A stretch of DNA of 64,000 nucleotides from Bromus sterilis (Eukaryota; Streptophyta; Magnoliopsida; Poales; Poaceae), in the NCBI GenBank assembly GCA_950022295.1, contig OX465601.1:112115501-112179500 (forward strand). The letters are read 5' to 3'. The stretch's first letter is position 1. Each line of letters starts with the position of its first letter. The notes beneath the pieces are model-generated. The model had not been told where the DNA came from, ran no database searches, and saw nothing but the letters and a program-made list of their open reading frames with translations. The position numbers and the translations under genes are program-made. Below are positions 45,100 to 57,100 of this stretch, one piece after another.

Positions 45100-45765
45100 C
45101 CATACAGTTGCAGCCGAATCAAAAAAAAATGAAACTTCATGGGCACTAGCACCCATGGTTTTATTGATATAGAAGAAACCCACCCTAATGAGGAAACCAG
45201 AAATTCGTCCCTGACAGGAATCAAACTACGGTTGCAGAGATTCACCACCATGATCCCTACCATTAGCCATAGCCCGATCCTCAATTGCAGCCGAATCAAG
45301 AACCATGTGTCTAAGCATGGGAGACCTTGACCACATGATAATACGTGGTCATACATTCCAATTGTTATATTAACAAAGGTCATTTTCGTGTTCTTGCGGA
45401 TTCGACGGAAAGAGCAGTTGTTGCATCAACTGAATGATCCAATTATACTCGTTCCGATAAATGGTCATAACCATCGATTCAGATTTTGTGAGGTATACGC
45501 GCATGCTAAACTGATTTTGGCGAAGATTCGTAGACCATACAACCTGAACCTGTGGAGCGGCCATGAGTAGATAATTGAGAGGAAACAACTATTGTAATAT
45601 TAGGAGAATTTTATCACTATTATTAGTAAAAAAAATCTGTGATGATCGTAATGGTTTAATCAGCTTTCTATCCTACAAAATGCACCGTTCGAATGTTTTA
45701 TAAAAATGATTATCATGCATATGATACTAGTGCTTGATACTACTGTTATAATGCATATGATCGCT
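45100..45765. other. Unassigned DNA between MITEs and the Sirevirus
   Basis: Small frames on both strands (45139-45588) are unrecognised. Nothing could be supported. Confidence 0.35.
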
Positions 45766-46789
45766 TTAAAGGATGGTCAACTAGAGGGAGGGTGAATATG
45801 TGACTAACAAATTTAAGCTTTATTACCAAATTTTAGTGCTAATCTCCGTTGGAGCGGTGCTCAAGATTGAGAGCGCTACCAACAATGTAGCTCACCGTAT
45901 TCTCCTTTTCGAGTCACCCCCAACGGATGAGCCTCGAATCACTCGGGGTTGGTCTTGAAGGCGACCACCACACCTTTACAAACTTCCCGGAGCACACCAC
46001 AAGCAAGGAAGCTTCCGGGGCGGACACCTAGCCGCCTAGGAGCCAAAGCTCCAAGAGTAACAAGTCAACGGTGATGAAATCTTGCGGGGAACACAAATCG
46101 GTTTGGTGGAAGTGTAGATCGGGCCTTGCTCTCCCAAATCCCAAAGTATCAACAAATTTTGGGTGGAGGAAATGGGAGGAATGAGCAAAAATGGAGTTCT
46201 AGCAATGGAGGCTCAAGCAAGGGGAAAGGATTAGGGTTGGAGGTGGAAGAAGAAGTCCTTTTATAGTGGAAAGGGGGAGAGGGGAGGTTTCTAACCGTTG
46301 GACCCCCGTGCGCACGGGCTAAGTGAGCCCCGTGCGCACGGGCTACCCAGAGGCTGACCCTCTACCCCGTGCACACGGGCTACTCAGTAGGGGTCGGGGT
46401 ACCCCGTGCACACGGGGTGACCAGGAACATTCCTGATCCCCTACACGAGCCCATACATTCGCACATCAAATCGGTACCTCTTCCGGAGTAGGATTGTGGG
46501 AGGCTGTATTTTGACATGGAAATGTGTTCCCACACATACTCAATCTCGTTGACCTCTCTTGATAGTGCGGTGATCTTATGACTCAAATCAAACCGAAAAT
46601 AAACCTTCGAGTCACGGGGTAAACACCACGCCTTCTATCTTTTTGAATCGGGGCCAATCAACCTCCAAAAATTAATAACCCTCCACGGAACATATGACCT
46701 GAGATAAATCTTTAACACCCGTCATTAGTCCCACTAACCACATTGTCATTACACCAAAACACCATTTAGGAGTAAATGCACTTTCAATC
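45766..46789 (-). repeat. 3' LTR of the Sirevirus with CCCGTGCGCACGGG palindromes
   Basis: About 1,024 bp. Palindromes lie at 46305-46318 and 46329-46342 (perfect), and 46366-46379 and 46403-46416 (CCCGTGCACACGGG, one mismatched pair). Its start TGAAAGTGCA and layout match the solo LTR at 36851-39234, whose palindrome is different. Confidence 0.75.
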
Positions 46790-47368
46790 TCCCCCTTTTT
46801 GGTGAATTGATGACAATATGGTTAGAGCATGGCAATAAGATACTCAAAATAAAAATGCCATGAACAACTATAAGCATAGAAGGCTCCCCCTAGATGTATG
46901 CATATACTCATGTTTTCTTTTGAATGCAATACACATACAACGAGGTCTCCCCCTATGTAAATAGTCGAGTGCAATGATATGAGAGATGCATATGAACTGA
47001 AATAATCTTTGCACAAGAACCTCATGTGATCTCAAGAGATAATACATAAGACAAGCATAGACCACATGAGAAAAATATGAATGTGAGCTAAATAATTATG
47101 CAAGACTATGAATGATAATGTCATGACATAAAAAACATGCAAGGCATATGAAACATCATGACAAGATAGCATAAACTCACATAGTCTCACACATAATAGG
47201 ATAAAGTGGCTCACATCCACACGAGTACGGGAAAGGAAATAAAAACTGGAAGTACCAGCAAGCCAACATAAACACACGAACAAGGTCTCACTATGGCTTG
47301 CAACCTAACCAGATAGACGATAACCTAGATAGAACTCGCCAAAAAGGGAAAAGGCGATGCTAACGTCA

Positions 47369-48916
47369 CTAAACAACCGGCGGGTGGCACGAAGCATCAT
47401 CCTCATCATCAAATCGCCAGTTGGCCATGGGGAAGGAGTACCCTGAGAGCTGATTGTCCTGATCCTCAGGGCCTGGCTGAGCTGGAGTGCCTGTCTGCTG
47501 GGCCTTGTGTGCCTTGGAGGCACGCTGCTCTGCCTTGATGCGGTTGCTGTCCTTGAACTGCTTCTTCTGAATAGTCTGACACATCTTGAACATGTTGATG
47601 ATGGTCTTGAATAGGGTCCTCTTCTCGCGGCGCATGAAGGCAGCAGGAGCATCATCACCAACAGGAGGAGCCCTCTGGCGAGGGATCCTAGCAGAGGAGG
47701 AGGCACCAGGAGTGAAGGTAGCACGGTCCTCGGGCCTCGGGTTGCGCCACACCTTGGGAGCAACATAAGGTGCAGGAGCAGGCGGCTTCTTGTTCAGATC
47801 ACGCTTCAGCACACTGACTGGATACTGGGTCTGAGGAATGAAGCGCACAAGGCACACAGACTCAATCAGTGCCTGAATGAATGGAGCATAGATCAATGAC
47901 TTCCTCAGACGAATACACTCACGGATCTCAAGGAACATAGTATCCAGAACATCCACCTTCTTGCGGTCCTTTACCATCAGAAAAATGTCAAGCATCGAGG
48001 AGCGCAGATTATGAGAGTCACCTGCCTTCGGTGTAATTGTGTACCGAAGGATGTGACGCAGTGTATCATAGGCGGGCAGCAGATCCTTGATGGAGCCAGT
48101 GACAAAAGACTTCTCCTGCTTGTAAGCAAATGCAATCTCATCTTTGTCTCGGCAAGTCTCAGACACCCTCTCGAAATCTGGATGAGGCTCAGTGTAGAAA
48201 TGGTAAGGAATGATCTCAGCAAACTTTGCAAATGGAGCAGAACAGACCGCCGTGCAACACATCCAACGCATAGTACGAGCATCGTCATTCATGAAGAAGA
48301 CAGTGGCATAGAACTGCATGACAAGATCCTCATTGTTATTGTACGAGAACTAACAGAACGGTATAATCCCAAGCCTCCCAAGAGCATCATACACACTGGG
48401 GTAAATATGAGCATTATCCCTCAAGTGCTCCACATTGATCTGCTTGTGGGGAGCAAACTTCTTCGACTTGGCCATCATCAGCTCATTGAAGATACGGGCC
48501 TGAAACACATTGCGGAACCTTGGATCTGCTCCGAGCTCAGTGGCATCCACATAAGGATTCTGCTCACGGAAAGCCCAATACTCTGGCTGAGTCCACTCAT
48601 TGACCGGAATGTTAGACACATCCCGGCCACCTGGAATAGGACGCTCACCGGGACTCGAGCTCTCCTCATCGTCTTCATCTTCCCCCATGAACCCACTCTC
48701 CTGAGATGCTTCAGCGGTCTCATGAGCAGCAGGCTGATAGGCACCCTGAGAGTCAGACTCATCATAGCAGGACTCAATCTCAACAATGGGCTCCCTGGCG
48801 GTGGCAAGGCGGCGAGGGCGGCCACCACCACGGGAACCCTCTCCCTGTCCCTGACCAACTGACTGCTGCTGAGTGGTATCATCTCCAGACTTGGCACGCT
48901 TGCGACGAAAGAACAC
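47369..48916 (-). pseudogene. Sirevirus env-like ORF with one in-frame stop
   Basis: Sireviruses carry an extra ORF of unsettled function, called env-like by position. Here two open parts (48916-48353 and 48319-47369) are in the same frame, separated by TAG at 48350-48352, for about 515 codons in all. The N-terminal part is basic then acidic (MFF/VFFRRKRAKSGDD, Glu/Ser-rich). The middle contains WTQPEYWAFREQNPY and MQFYATVFFMNDD-type text seen in Sirevirus third ORFs. I saw no signal peptide or membrane segment, so envelope function is doubtful. The first codon at 48916 is GTG directly after a CGGCAG acceptor-like site. A 9-nt leader exon ATGTCCCAG with a GT donor (49261-49253) would supply an ATG in frame, suggesting a spliced message; this is inference. 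Confidence 0.7.
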
Positions 48917-50053
48917 CTGCCGGGTCGGGGAATCTACAGACGATAGACAAGGATATGTGCAAAAGCTTAGTGAAAAAGGAATACGGACGGTGAAAGGAAT
49001 GTAGACCAGGGTGGTCTCTGCCTGGGAAGCCCGTGCGCACGGTACAACACGTGGGCACGGGGTCCTCCCAGCCGTCGCTCAAACCTCGCGAGGAGGGGAG
49101 GGACAGGCTAGGGAGGTCTCCCCCTGGCCGAAACAACCACATATCTGCAATACTTTCACGCACAAAGAAGCCCTACACCATGGATCAAAATATGGCACCT
49201 CTCCCTAGGGTTTTGAGGGACAAAACTAAGAGGAGAAGGGGCCGATCTATACCTGGGACATCCATGGCGTCTAAGGGCAGGGAAACTCAAAGCTTTGGCC
49301 GAGGAGACGGCCGTGGGCTTCAAGATGGAGACGGCGGCGGCTGGAGAGAGTCTGAGGCGTGGGGGGAGAAAGAGGAAGAAGAACTGCCTCTCCACCCCGC
49401 GCCCCCTAATGACCAGGTCCCAACCGCATAACCCCGTGTGCACGGGGGTCATAGCCCGTGCGCACGGGCCCCCCATGCGCACGGTACACCCCGTGCACAC
49501 GGGGTCCTCAGAGGGTTTTAATCAATTTGATAAGGAGGGAAAATGCTGGATGTAAATCCTTACTTCTTCCCTAAGTAGCAAACTGATCGCAGTCCCTTTT
49601 GAGTAACACCGCACACGAAACCCTATACTATGGAAGGTGTATGTGTAGAGCATTTGCACGGATCGAAATAGAGAATGTTTTATGGGATAAGAGTGGAATA
49701 GGATAGGGCATCTAAGGTCAAGGGGAAACTATTCCTATTCGGGGGGGGGGGAACAGGAGTCTAAACGACCCGAAAAACAAACAACGCAATAAAACGGAAA
49801 AAAGACGGTGACCCGAAGGTCACCATGTTTGAGCAATTGTGGTACGAAATCGCGAAGATTTTAACCTTGGGCCCGTCTCCACTACTCATCTTTGAAGCAC
49901 AAGTGCCATCTTTAAATGGCGGATGTGAAAGATTATGATCACTTTATGCACAAGTAGGGTTATGTCGGAATCATTGAGAGAATTCTACTCCCCCTACTTA
50001 TGTGCCTACATCCAAGCAAGATATAGTAAAGCTAGTGTGTGCATGCAAGATCA
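48917..50053 (-). other. Sirevirus spacer between pol and env-like ORF
   Basis: Non-coding, with the same CCCGTGCGCACGG palindromes as the LTR at 49030-49042, 49432-49446 and 49455-49468, and a further CCCGTGCACACGGG near 49490-49503. A G run lies near 49741-49750. Confidence 0.6.
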
Positions 50054-51757
50054 TCAACCCATGTTACTAAGATCCACGATATTTAGCTCATGCCTTAACT
50101 CACAGAACCTTGCTTCATCAAGTGGCTTCGTGAAAATATCCGCAAGTTGCTTCTCGGTGCCCACATGAAAGAGTTCAATGTCTTCTCGTGCCACATGATC
50201 CCGAAGAAAATGATGACGAATATCAATATGCTTGGTTCGGCTATGTTGCACGGGATTATCCGCAATCTTGATTGCACTTTCATTGTCACATAATAGAGGC
50301 ACTTTGTCACATTTGACACCATAATCCATCAAAGTTTGCCTCATCCATAATAATTGGGCACAACAATTTCCCACGGCAATGTACTCGGCATCGGCGGTTG
50401 ATAGAGAAACACAATTTTGCTTCTTGGAGGACCAACTCACTAAGGACCTCCCGAGGAATTGACATGATCCGGATGTGGATTTACGATCCACCTTGTCACC
50501 GGCCCAATCCGAATCCGAATATCCCACCAACTTGAAGGAAGATCCTTTGGGGTACCAAAGTCCTAAGTTTGGGGTATAAACCAAATATCGAAGGATCCGT
50601 TTCACAGCCATGTAATGGATTTCTTTGGGGGCGGATTGAAATCTTGCACACATACACATACTTAACATAATATCCGGCCTAGATGCACAAAGGTAAAGCA
50701 GAGAACCGATCATAGAGCGGTATACCTTTTGATCCACATCTTTACCATTGGGATCTAGATCAAGTTGGCCATTGGTTGGCATTGGACTCTTCATAGGCTT
50801 GGAATCCATCATATCAAATCGTTTGAGCATGTCTTGAATATACTTTGCTTGGTTAATAAAAGTCCCTCCCCTTAATTGCTTGACTTGAAATCCGAGGAAG
50901 TACTTCAACTCACCCATCATGGACATGGCAAACTCCTTGGTCATAAGATTTTGAAACTCAACATTGCAAGCATGATTAGTAGACCCAAAAATAATATCAT
51001 CAACATATATTTGGCACACAAACAAATCTCCGTTTACTCTCTTGGTAAAGAGAGTGGTATCTATCAACCCCATCTCGAACCCTTTCTCGTTTAGAAACGT
51101 CGTAAGGTGATTATACCAAGTACGAGGTGCTTGCTTAAGACCATGAAAAGCCTTATGAAGTTGATAAACGTGATTGGGGCGTTCGGGGTCTTCGAAACCG
51201 GGAGGTTGCTTCACATACACCAATTCACTTAAAGGACCATTTAGAAATGCACTCTTAACATCCATTTGAAATAACTTAAAATCATGATGAGAGGCATAAG
51301 CAAGTAAGATGCGAATGGACTCAAGACGGGCAACGGGGGCAAAGGTTTCACCAAAATCCAAACCTTCAATTTGGGTGAATCCTTGTGCCACTAACCTTGC
51401 CTTGTTACGAGTGACTTGTCGATGCTCATCTTGCTTGTTCTTGAAAACCCATTTGGTCCCAATGACATTATGATTTTCCTTGGGCCTTGCAACAAGTGAC
51501 CATACTTCGTTCGAGTGAAATTGTTGAGTTCTTCATGCATAGCTTCTACCCAATCCGGATCATCAAGAGCTTCTTCTACCTTAAGGGGATCAATACAAGA
51601 GACAAACGAGTGATGTTCACAAAAGTTTGCCAAACGTTTACGAGTAGTTACCCCTTTTGCCTAGCTCGGCTCTGCCGAGCCAACATCAAGTGTGAGCTAT
51701 CGAGGAGTAATCCTTGTACTCCACTCGTTGCTGACTCTGTATAGCCGCTCTAGGTAC
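50054..51757 (-). pseudogene. Sirevirus pol fragment: integrase tail, reverse transcriptase, RNase H
   Basis: A 445-codon frame (51391-50054) holds RT blocks FGETFAPVARLESIRILLA, MDVKSAFLNGPL and CQIYVDDIIFGSTN (YVDD catalytic core), followed by RNase H (STADAEYIAVGNCCAQLLW, HIDIRHHFLRDHV, KQLADIFTKPLD). Upstream, the RT start (SFVSCIDPLKVEEALDD, EAMHEELNNFTR) is in another frame because one base is missing near 51515. One more shift near 51645 leads into an integrase-tail region (LARQSRARQKG). The 5' end is lost. RT and RNase H themselves are uninterrupted, so the copy is fairly young. Confidence 0.85.
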
Positions 51758-53545
51758 TGTAACAGCCCAGTTTTTGCAAAAATTAAAAATTTTGTTTTCG
51801 GTGTGAATTGTTTGATTGTCTGATTTGTTTGCGGTGTTTGCATCCCCGATTTATCGATCGGCGATTATTTTCCCCCCTCTTATCTCGTATCGGACGGAGA
51901 CCGACCCTTGCCACCCTGACACTCGACCTTTGCGACACCAGGTTTCACCCGATCACCGTCGCGAGAACCGCACGAGACCAGCCGCAGCCAACGGAACGAA
52001 AAACCCCGTTTAATAATTAAACGGGTTATTTTTATAGCGCGCCGGAAAGTGTTTTCGGAACGGTTCCAGCGCGAGGTGAACGCCACCGGCTCGACGCACT
52101 GATCGCGCAGTTCAAAGTTTTACCCGAATCGGAGGTACTGCGGACCCCCAGCAGTCAGAAACGGGAGCACCGCGCGCGTGAGAGAAAAACCGATGATGTT
52201 TTTGCAAACTGCCAGCCACCCATGCTATATAAAGACCACCACACTCCCACCCACCTAGGGTTTCCCTAGGCAGCCACCAGCCCCAAATCTGGCCTCAAAT
52301 ACCCCAATTTTCGCAGCAAACCCTAGCCTCCCAGATCTGGATCCAGCCCAATGGATCTGGACCGTCGGATCGGCCGATCTGACGGCCTGGGATCGTGCCA
52401 CGTCACCCTGGAGCTCCACCAACCTCCGTCTCGAACCGCACCCGCCTCCACTGCCTGTGGCGCCGCCGCCTCCCGCAGCCAGCCGGCCGGCCGCCGGCAG
52501 CAGCGCCGCCGCGCCCACGGCCCCCTCTCCTCCCCTCCTTCCCTCTCTCCCCTCTCCTTTCTCTCCTCTCCCTCTCATATTCTCTCTCTCTCTGTTCGCA
52601 GCGCCGGCGCCATGGACGGGGCCGAGCCCGTGCTCGAGGCCGCCGCCTCCCTCCTCCGCCCGGGGCCACCGGATCCGGCCCCAACCGCCGCCTGCCGTGC
52701 CCCCTAGAGCGCCGTCTGCCCGCCTCCCTCGCCGCCGGTGGCCGGCGCGCCACCGGTCCGCCGCCGCCGTCGAAGAGCTCGGGAGGAGCTCGGCCTCCCC
52801 GAGCCGGTGCCTAGCCGCTGCAGCCAGGCCAGGTGGGCCGGCCCAGCCAGGCCGCCAGCTCCAAGGCCCAGGCCAGCCCGAGCCCAGCCAGCCTCTCCTC
52901 CCAGCCCAGCCGGCCAGTGGGCTCGGCCCAGTTGGGGTGAGCCAGCCCGTTCGCCCTCCTTTTTTTCCCCTTTTGCGTTTTTCTTTTAATTTTTCTATTA
53001 AGTGCTGAAAAACTGTGTGCTGATTCAATTTTGCAACGACGATAGCAAGCGATCTGTAGCTCCGATGACATTGCCCCCAAAACGAAAGTTGCTCAGAATT
53101 GCGTGTACTTTAATTCATCTTTTGTGAGAATTTGCATTTGAGCTCGTCTTGATTGTGTAATTGTGTGCTGAACATGGCATCAGGCCGTTAAACTGCTACT
53201 TTTTCCTGTTATGTGCTGCTGTTATTATTTTGTTGCAACTTTGCATGATGATTGTAACAAATCCATGAGGCCTATTGCATTGATTCCTTTTGCGTTGCGT
53301 TAAGCAATGTTTCTACTTAAGTTTATGCATTCACATGCCATATTCCGCTGTTGTATTGTATTCAGGCAGTTGTATGCCGATTGTATGAGATGTTGGATCC
53401 TTGTATCTGTAATGTTGTGATATCATGTTGGAAATCCGGGGCATATGGCTTTGTCATATGTCGCGGTGGGACCGATATGTGCTTCGTCCCCGGATCTGGA
53501 TGGAAACATCTAGATCTGGAACAGTACCGCATATCGGGCCTTGCA
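51758..53545 (+). repeat. 5' LTR, lacking 2.29 kb present in the 3' LTR
   Basis: Nearly identical to 54144 onward until about 53345, then jumps to the sequence found at about 58018 in the 3' LTR. TATA box CTATATAAAG at 52225-52234. The GC-rich stretch 52330-52960 opens frames on both strands in each LTR; these are not genes. Confidence 0.85.
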
Positions 53546-54143
53546 ACTTGGTATCAGAGCCTTACCGACCGTAGGATCCCCTCTCTGGCCGAAGTCGAGT
53601 CTAGACAAAAACTATTTTGTAGTTACTAAGTTAGTTATCGGAGAGTAGGAATCTTTTTACTCCTTATCTTTGCTCTGGTCAGGACAAGTGCCGTAAGTGT
53701 TTTATTCTCGACTTATCCCCCTTCAAACTTTAGGATCTCGAGTGTGTGGAGTATCGGAACCGTTACAATGCCTTGCTTGCAGCGTATTGTCTCAATTCCG
53801 AGCTCAGGTGGGAATTCCTGTAGCACCTTTAGCTTCTCCAATTTCGGTTATCATCTGGGTCGTCCTTTGCCCTCCATCCTTTTCCTCGGTGTTTTTACGA
53901 CTAGCGTCGAAAATCACTATCCCTTGATCTGGTTTTCGCGATCGTTCTTCCTCTTGACGCCGATGGTTTCGTTGTTCCGACGAAGTCGTCTCTCTGCGGA
54001 AATTTATCTCGACCGAAGTTCGACGTCGACATGGAGCAGAGTCCCTTGTTGGTGGTGTTGAAGATCGTCGACTCTTTTCTCTCCCCCCTCTCCCCCGGAT
54101 CGTCCTGGATCTCGAGACGAGATCCCTTGTTGGTGGTGTTGTC

Positions 54144-57100
54144 TGTAACAGCCCAGTTTTTGAAAAAATTAAAAATTTTGTTTTCGGTGTGAATTGTTTG
54201 ATTGTCTGATTTGTTTGCGGTGTTTGCATCCCCGATTTATCGATCGGCGATTATTTTCCCCCCTCTTATCTCGTATCGGACGGAGACCGACCCTTGCCAC
54301 CCTGACACTCGACCTTTGCGACACCAGGTTTCACCCGATCATCGTCGCGAGAACCGCACGAGACCAGCCGCAGCCAACGGAACGAAAAACCCCGTTTAAT
54401 AATTAAACGGGTTATTTTTATAGCGCGCCGGAAAGTGTTTTCGGAACGGTTCCAGCGCGAGGTGAACGCCACCGGCTCGACGCACTGATCGCGCATTTCG
54501 AAGTTTTACCCGAATCAGAGGTACTGCGGACCCCCGGCAGTCAGAAACGGGAGCACCGCGCGCGCGAGAGAAAAACCGATGATGTTTTTGCAAACTGCCA
54601 GCCACCCATGCTATATAAAGACCACCACACTCCCACCCACCTAGGGTTTCCCTAGGCAGCCACCAACCCCAAATCTGGACCCAAATACCCCAATTTTCGC
54701 AGCAAACCCTAGCCTCCCAGATCTGGATCCAGCCCAATGGATCTGGACCATCAAATCGGCCGATCTGACGGCCTGGGATCGTGCCACGTCACCCTGGAGC
54801 TCCACCAACCTCCGTCTCCAACCGCACCCGCCTCCACTGCCCGTGGCGCCGCCGCCTCCCGCAGCCAGCCGGCCGGCCGCCGGCAGCAGCGCTGCCGCGC
54901 CCACGGCCCCCTCTCCTCCCCTCCTTCCCTCTCTCCCCTCTCCTTTCTCTCCTCTCCCTCTCATCTTCTCTCTCTCTCTGTTCGTAGCGCCGGCGCCATG
55001 GACGGGGCCGAGCCCGTGCTCGAGGCCGCCACCTCCCTCCTCCGCCCGGGGCCACCGGATCCGGCCCCAACCGCCGCCTGCCGCGCCCCCTAGAGCGCCG
55101 TCTGCCCGTCTCCCTCGCCGCCGGTGGCCGGCGCGCCACCGGTCCGCCGCCGCCGTCGAAGAGCTCGGGAGGAGCTCGGCCTCCCCGAGCCGGTGCCCAG
55201 CCACTGCAGCCAGGCCAGGTGGGCCGGCCCAGCCAGGCCGCCAGCTCCAAGGCCCAGGCCAGCCCGAGCCCAGCCAGCCTCTCCTCCCAGCCCAGCCGGC
55301 CAGTGGGCTCGGCCCAGTTGGGGTGAGCCAGCCCGGCCGCCCTCCTTTTTTTTCCCTTTTGCGTTTTTCTTTTAATTTTTCTGTTAAGTGCTGAAAAACT
55401 GTGTGCTGATTCAATTTTGCAACGACGATAGCAAGCGATCTGTAGCTTCGATGACGTTGCCCCCAAAACGAAAGTTGCTCAGAATTGCGTGCACTTTAAT
55501 TCATATTTTGTGAGCATTTGCATTTGAGCTCATCTTGATTGTGTAATTGTGTGCTGAACAGGGCATCAGGCCGTTAAACTGCTACTTTTTCCTGTTATGT
55601 GCTGCTGTTATTATTTTGTTGCAACTTTGCATGATGATTGTAACAAATCCATGAGGCCTATTGCATTGATTCCTTTTGCGTTGCGTTAAGCAATGTTTCT
55701 ACTTCAGTTTAATGCATTCACATGCCATATTTTCTTGCTGCATCATGTTTATATCTTGCTCCAAAGTGGTGATCCTGATGTTTTGAGCTGCTGTTGCTGA
55801 AACTGTTATTTTGTTGCAACTTCGGTCGACGATTGCTTCGCAACCGTTTATCGGAATTGAGTGATTCCAGTTGCATATTGTTAAGCATCATGTCTACTTT
55901 CATCCCATGTATTGCTATGTCATGTTGCTGCACTTTTGCATATAGATTTACCCCTGTTTATACAGCATGTGTGCATAACTTGTCTTGCTTATATCTTTTT
56001 AACCGTAACTCCGTTTGGAGTGTTCTTTATATGTAACTTGATTAGTTTTTCGTATACTTTGTGTTTATGCTATTGTTTGCTGTTTTTAACCAACCTAAAA
56101 TATGGTTTAGGGCAGAACAGTACCAAATCTTTTAATCATCGTGCGGCACTTAGTGTTATGCCATGTTTAGGTTGTGCCTCACTTAAATTGACTAGCATAG
56201 ATAGTTTACTTTGTGCTTCACCTCTTGACCTGTTTGTGTGCTATGCCATTCTTGCTTGAGTTGCCATGTTAATAACCGTTGTTTGGTCACCTGTAGCTAA
56301 ACAACTTGAACCACCGTAAACGTGCGGTATTCGTCGTGTGTGGCGAGTACTCCACTTAAATTGTTAGTAACCGCTCTCGACGGTAGGTGCGATGTCTCGT
56401 GTTGCTTCTTGTTGATGCTTGCTCGTGTTTTCTCCGTAGTAATAGTGGTGCACCGTTGATTGCTTTCCAGTGTTTACTTCTTGTGTGCTCCCGCGGGTAC
56501 CCTCGGAGACGTTGCGAGCGTGCGATCGACTACACCTTCGGAACCCGACTTATCAACAGGCAAGGACTATACATTACTTATGATCCATTCTATTTCAACC
56601 AGCGGTTTGCATGCTAGTCTAGGTTAAGTTCGATGTTTGATCCTACCACATGTTTACAACCTCTTTTAAACCGATACAGCCATGTCCCCTCCCAGCAAAC
56701 CTTGTACTGCTATGTTACTATTGCTCGTTGCTCAGCCCCGGCTTAGTATGCATGCTTAGGATGCTACGATGTTACCCTGTTACTCTTTGGGTTGGGATAT
56801 CACCTGATTATTATATTATTGTTGATGATATGATTATTATAATGTTGACTATATTCGACGAAGGATGGAAGGTCTAGGCTATCCCGCCCCGACGCTTTGT
56901 TCCATTCGAGTCACCTAGGATCCGAGTTCCGGGTATTGGTTTTAAGACTGAGCGTGCCTAACCGCGTGTGGGATTTTATGGGGTCCCCTTTTCTTACCTA
57001 TCTAGCTTCAAACATTTCTAGTGGTGGCCCAAGCTGATTTACCATTTGAAAACATGCATATATATCTTGTCGGGTCGCTCCTAGCAGATATCTTTTAAAA

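Larger units (their letters stand above)
45766..51757 (-). mobile_element. 5'-truncated Sirevirus (Ty1-copia) with pol and env-like ORFs
   Basis: Read on the minus strand: integrase tail and RT-RNase H (51757-50054), a 1.1-kb spacer, an env-like ORF (48916-47369), a polypurine tract AAAAAGGGGGAGAT (46803-46790) and the 3' LTR (46789-45766; starts TGAAAGTGCATT). An extra ORF between pol and the 3' LTR is the hallmark of Sireviruses. Gag, protease and most of integrase are missing: the element ends at or near 51757 where gypsy DNA begins. The LTR's last bases read TTTAA rather than TTTCA, so its outer edge is approximate. Confidence 0.85.

Noticed and set aside
47977..48862. 283-codon plus-strand frame and a minus-strand frame of another phase
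   Set aside because: Shadows of the Sirevirus env-like ORF.
51655..51757. Candidate start of an independent gypsy LTR (CTCGGCTCTGCCGAG hairpin)
   Set aside because: In the minus strand it reads as the variable Sirevirus integrase tail (LARQSRARQKG), so I left it with the Sirevirus; the exact junction is unresolved.
53548..53561. tRNA-Met-like sequence (also 59789-59802 and 856-867)
   Set aside because: Only the 12-14 nt primer-binding sites of retroelements; no tRNA cloverleaf follows.
52255..55466. Paired frames on both strands repeated about 2.4 kb apart
   Set aside because: They lie in the GC-rich part of the two LTRs; the repetition is due to LTR duplication and no domain is seen.
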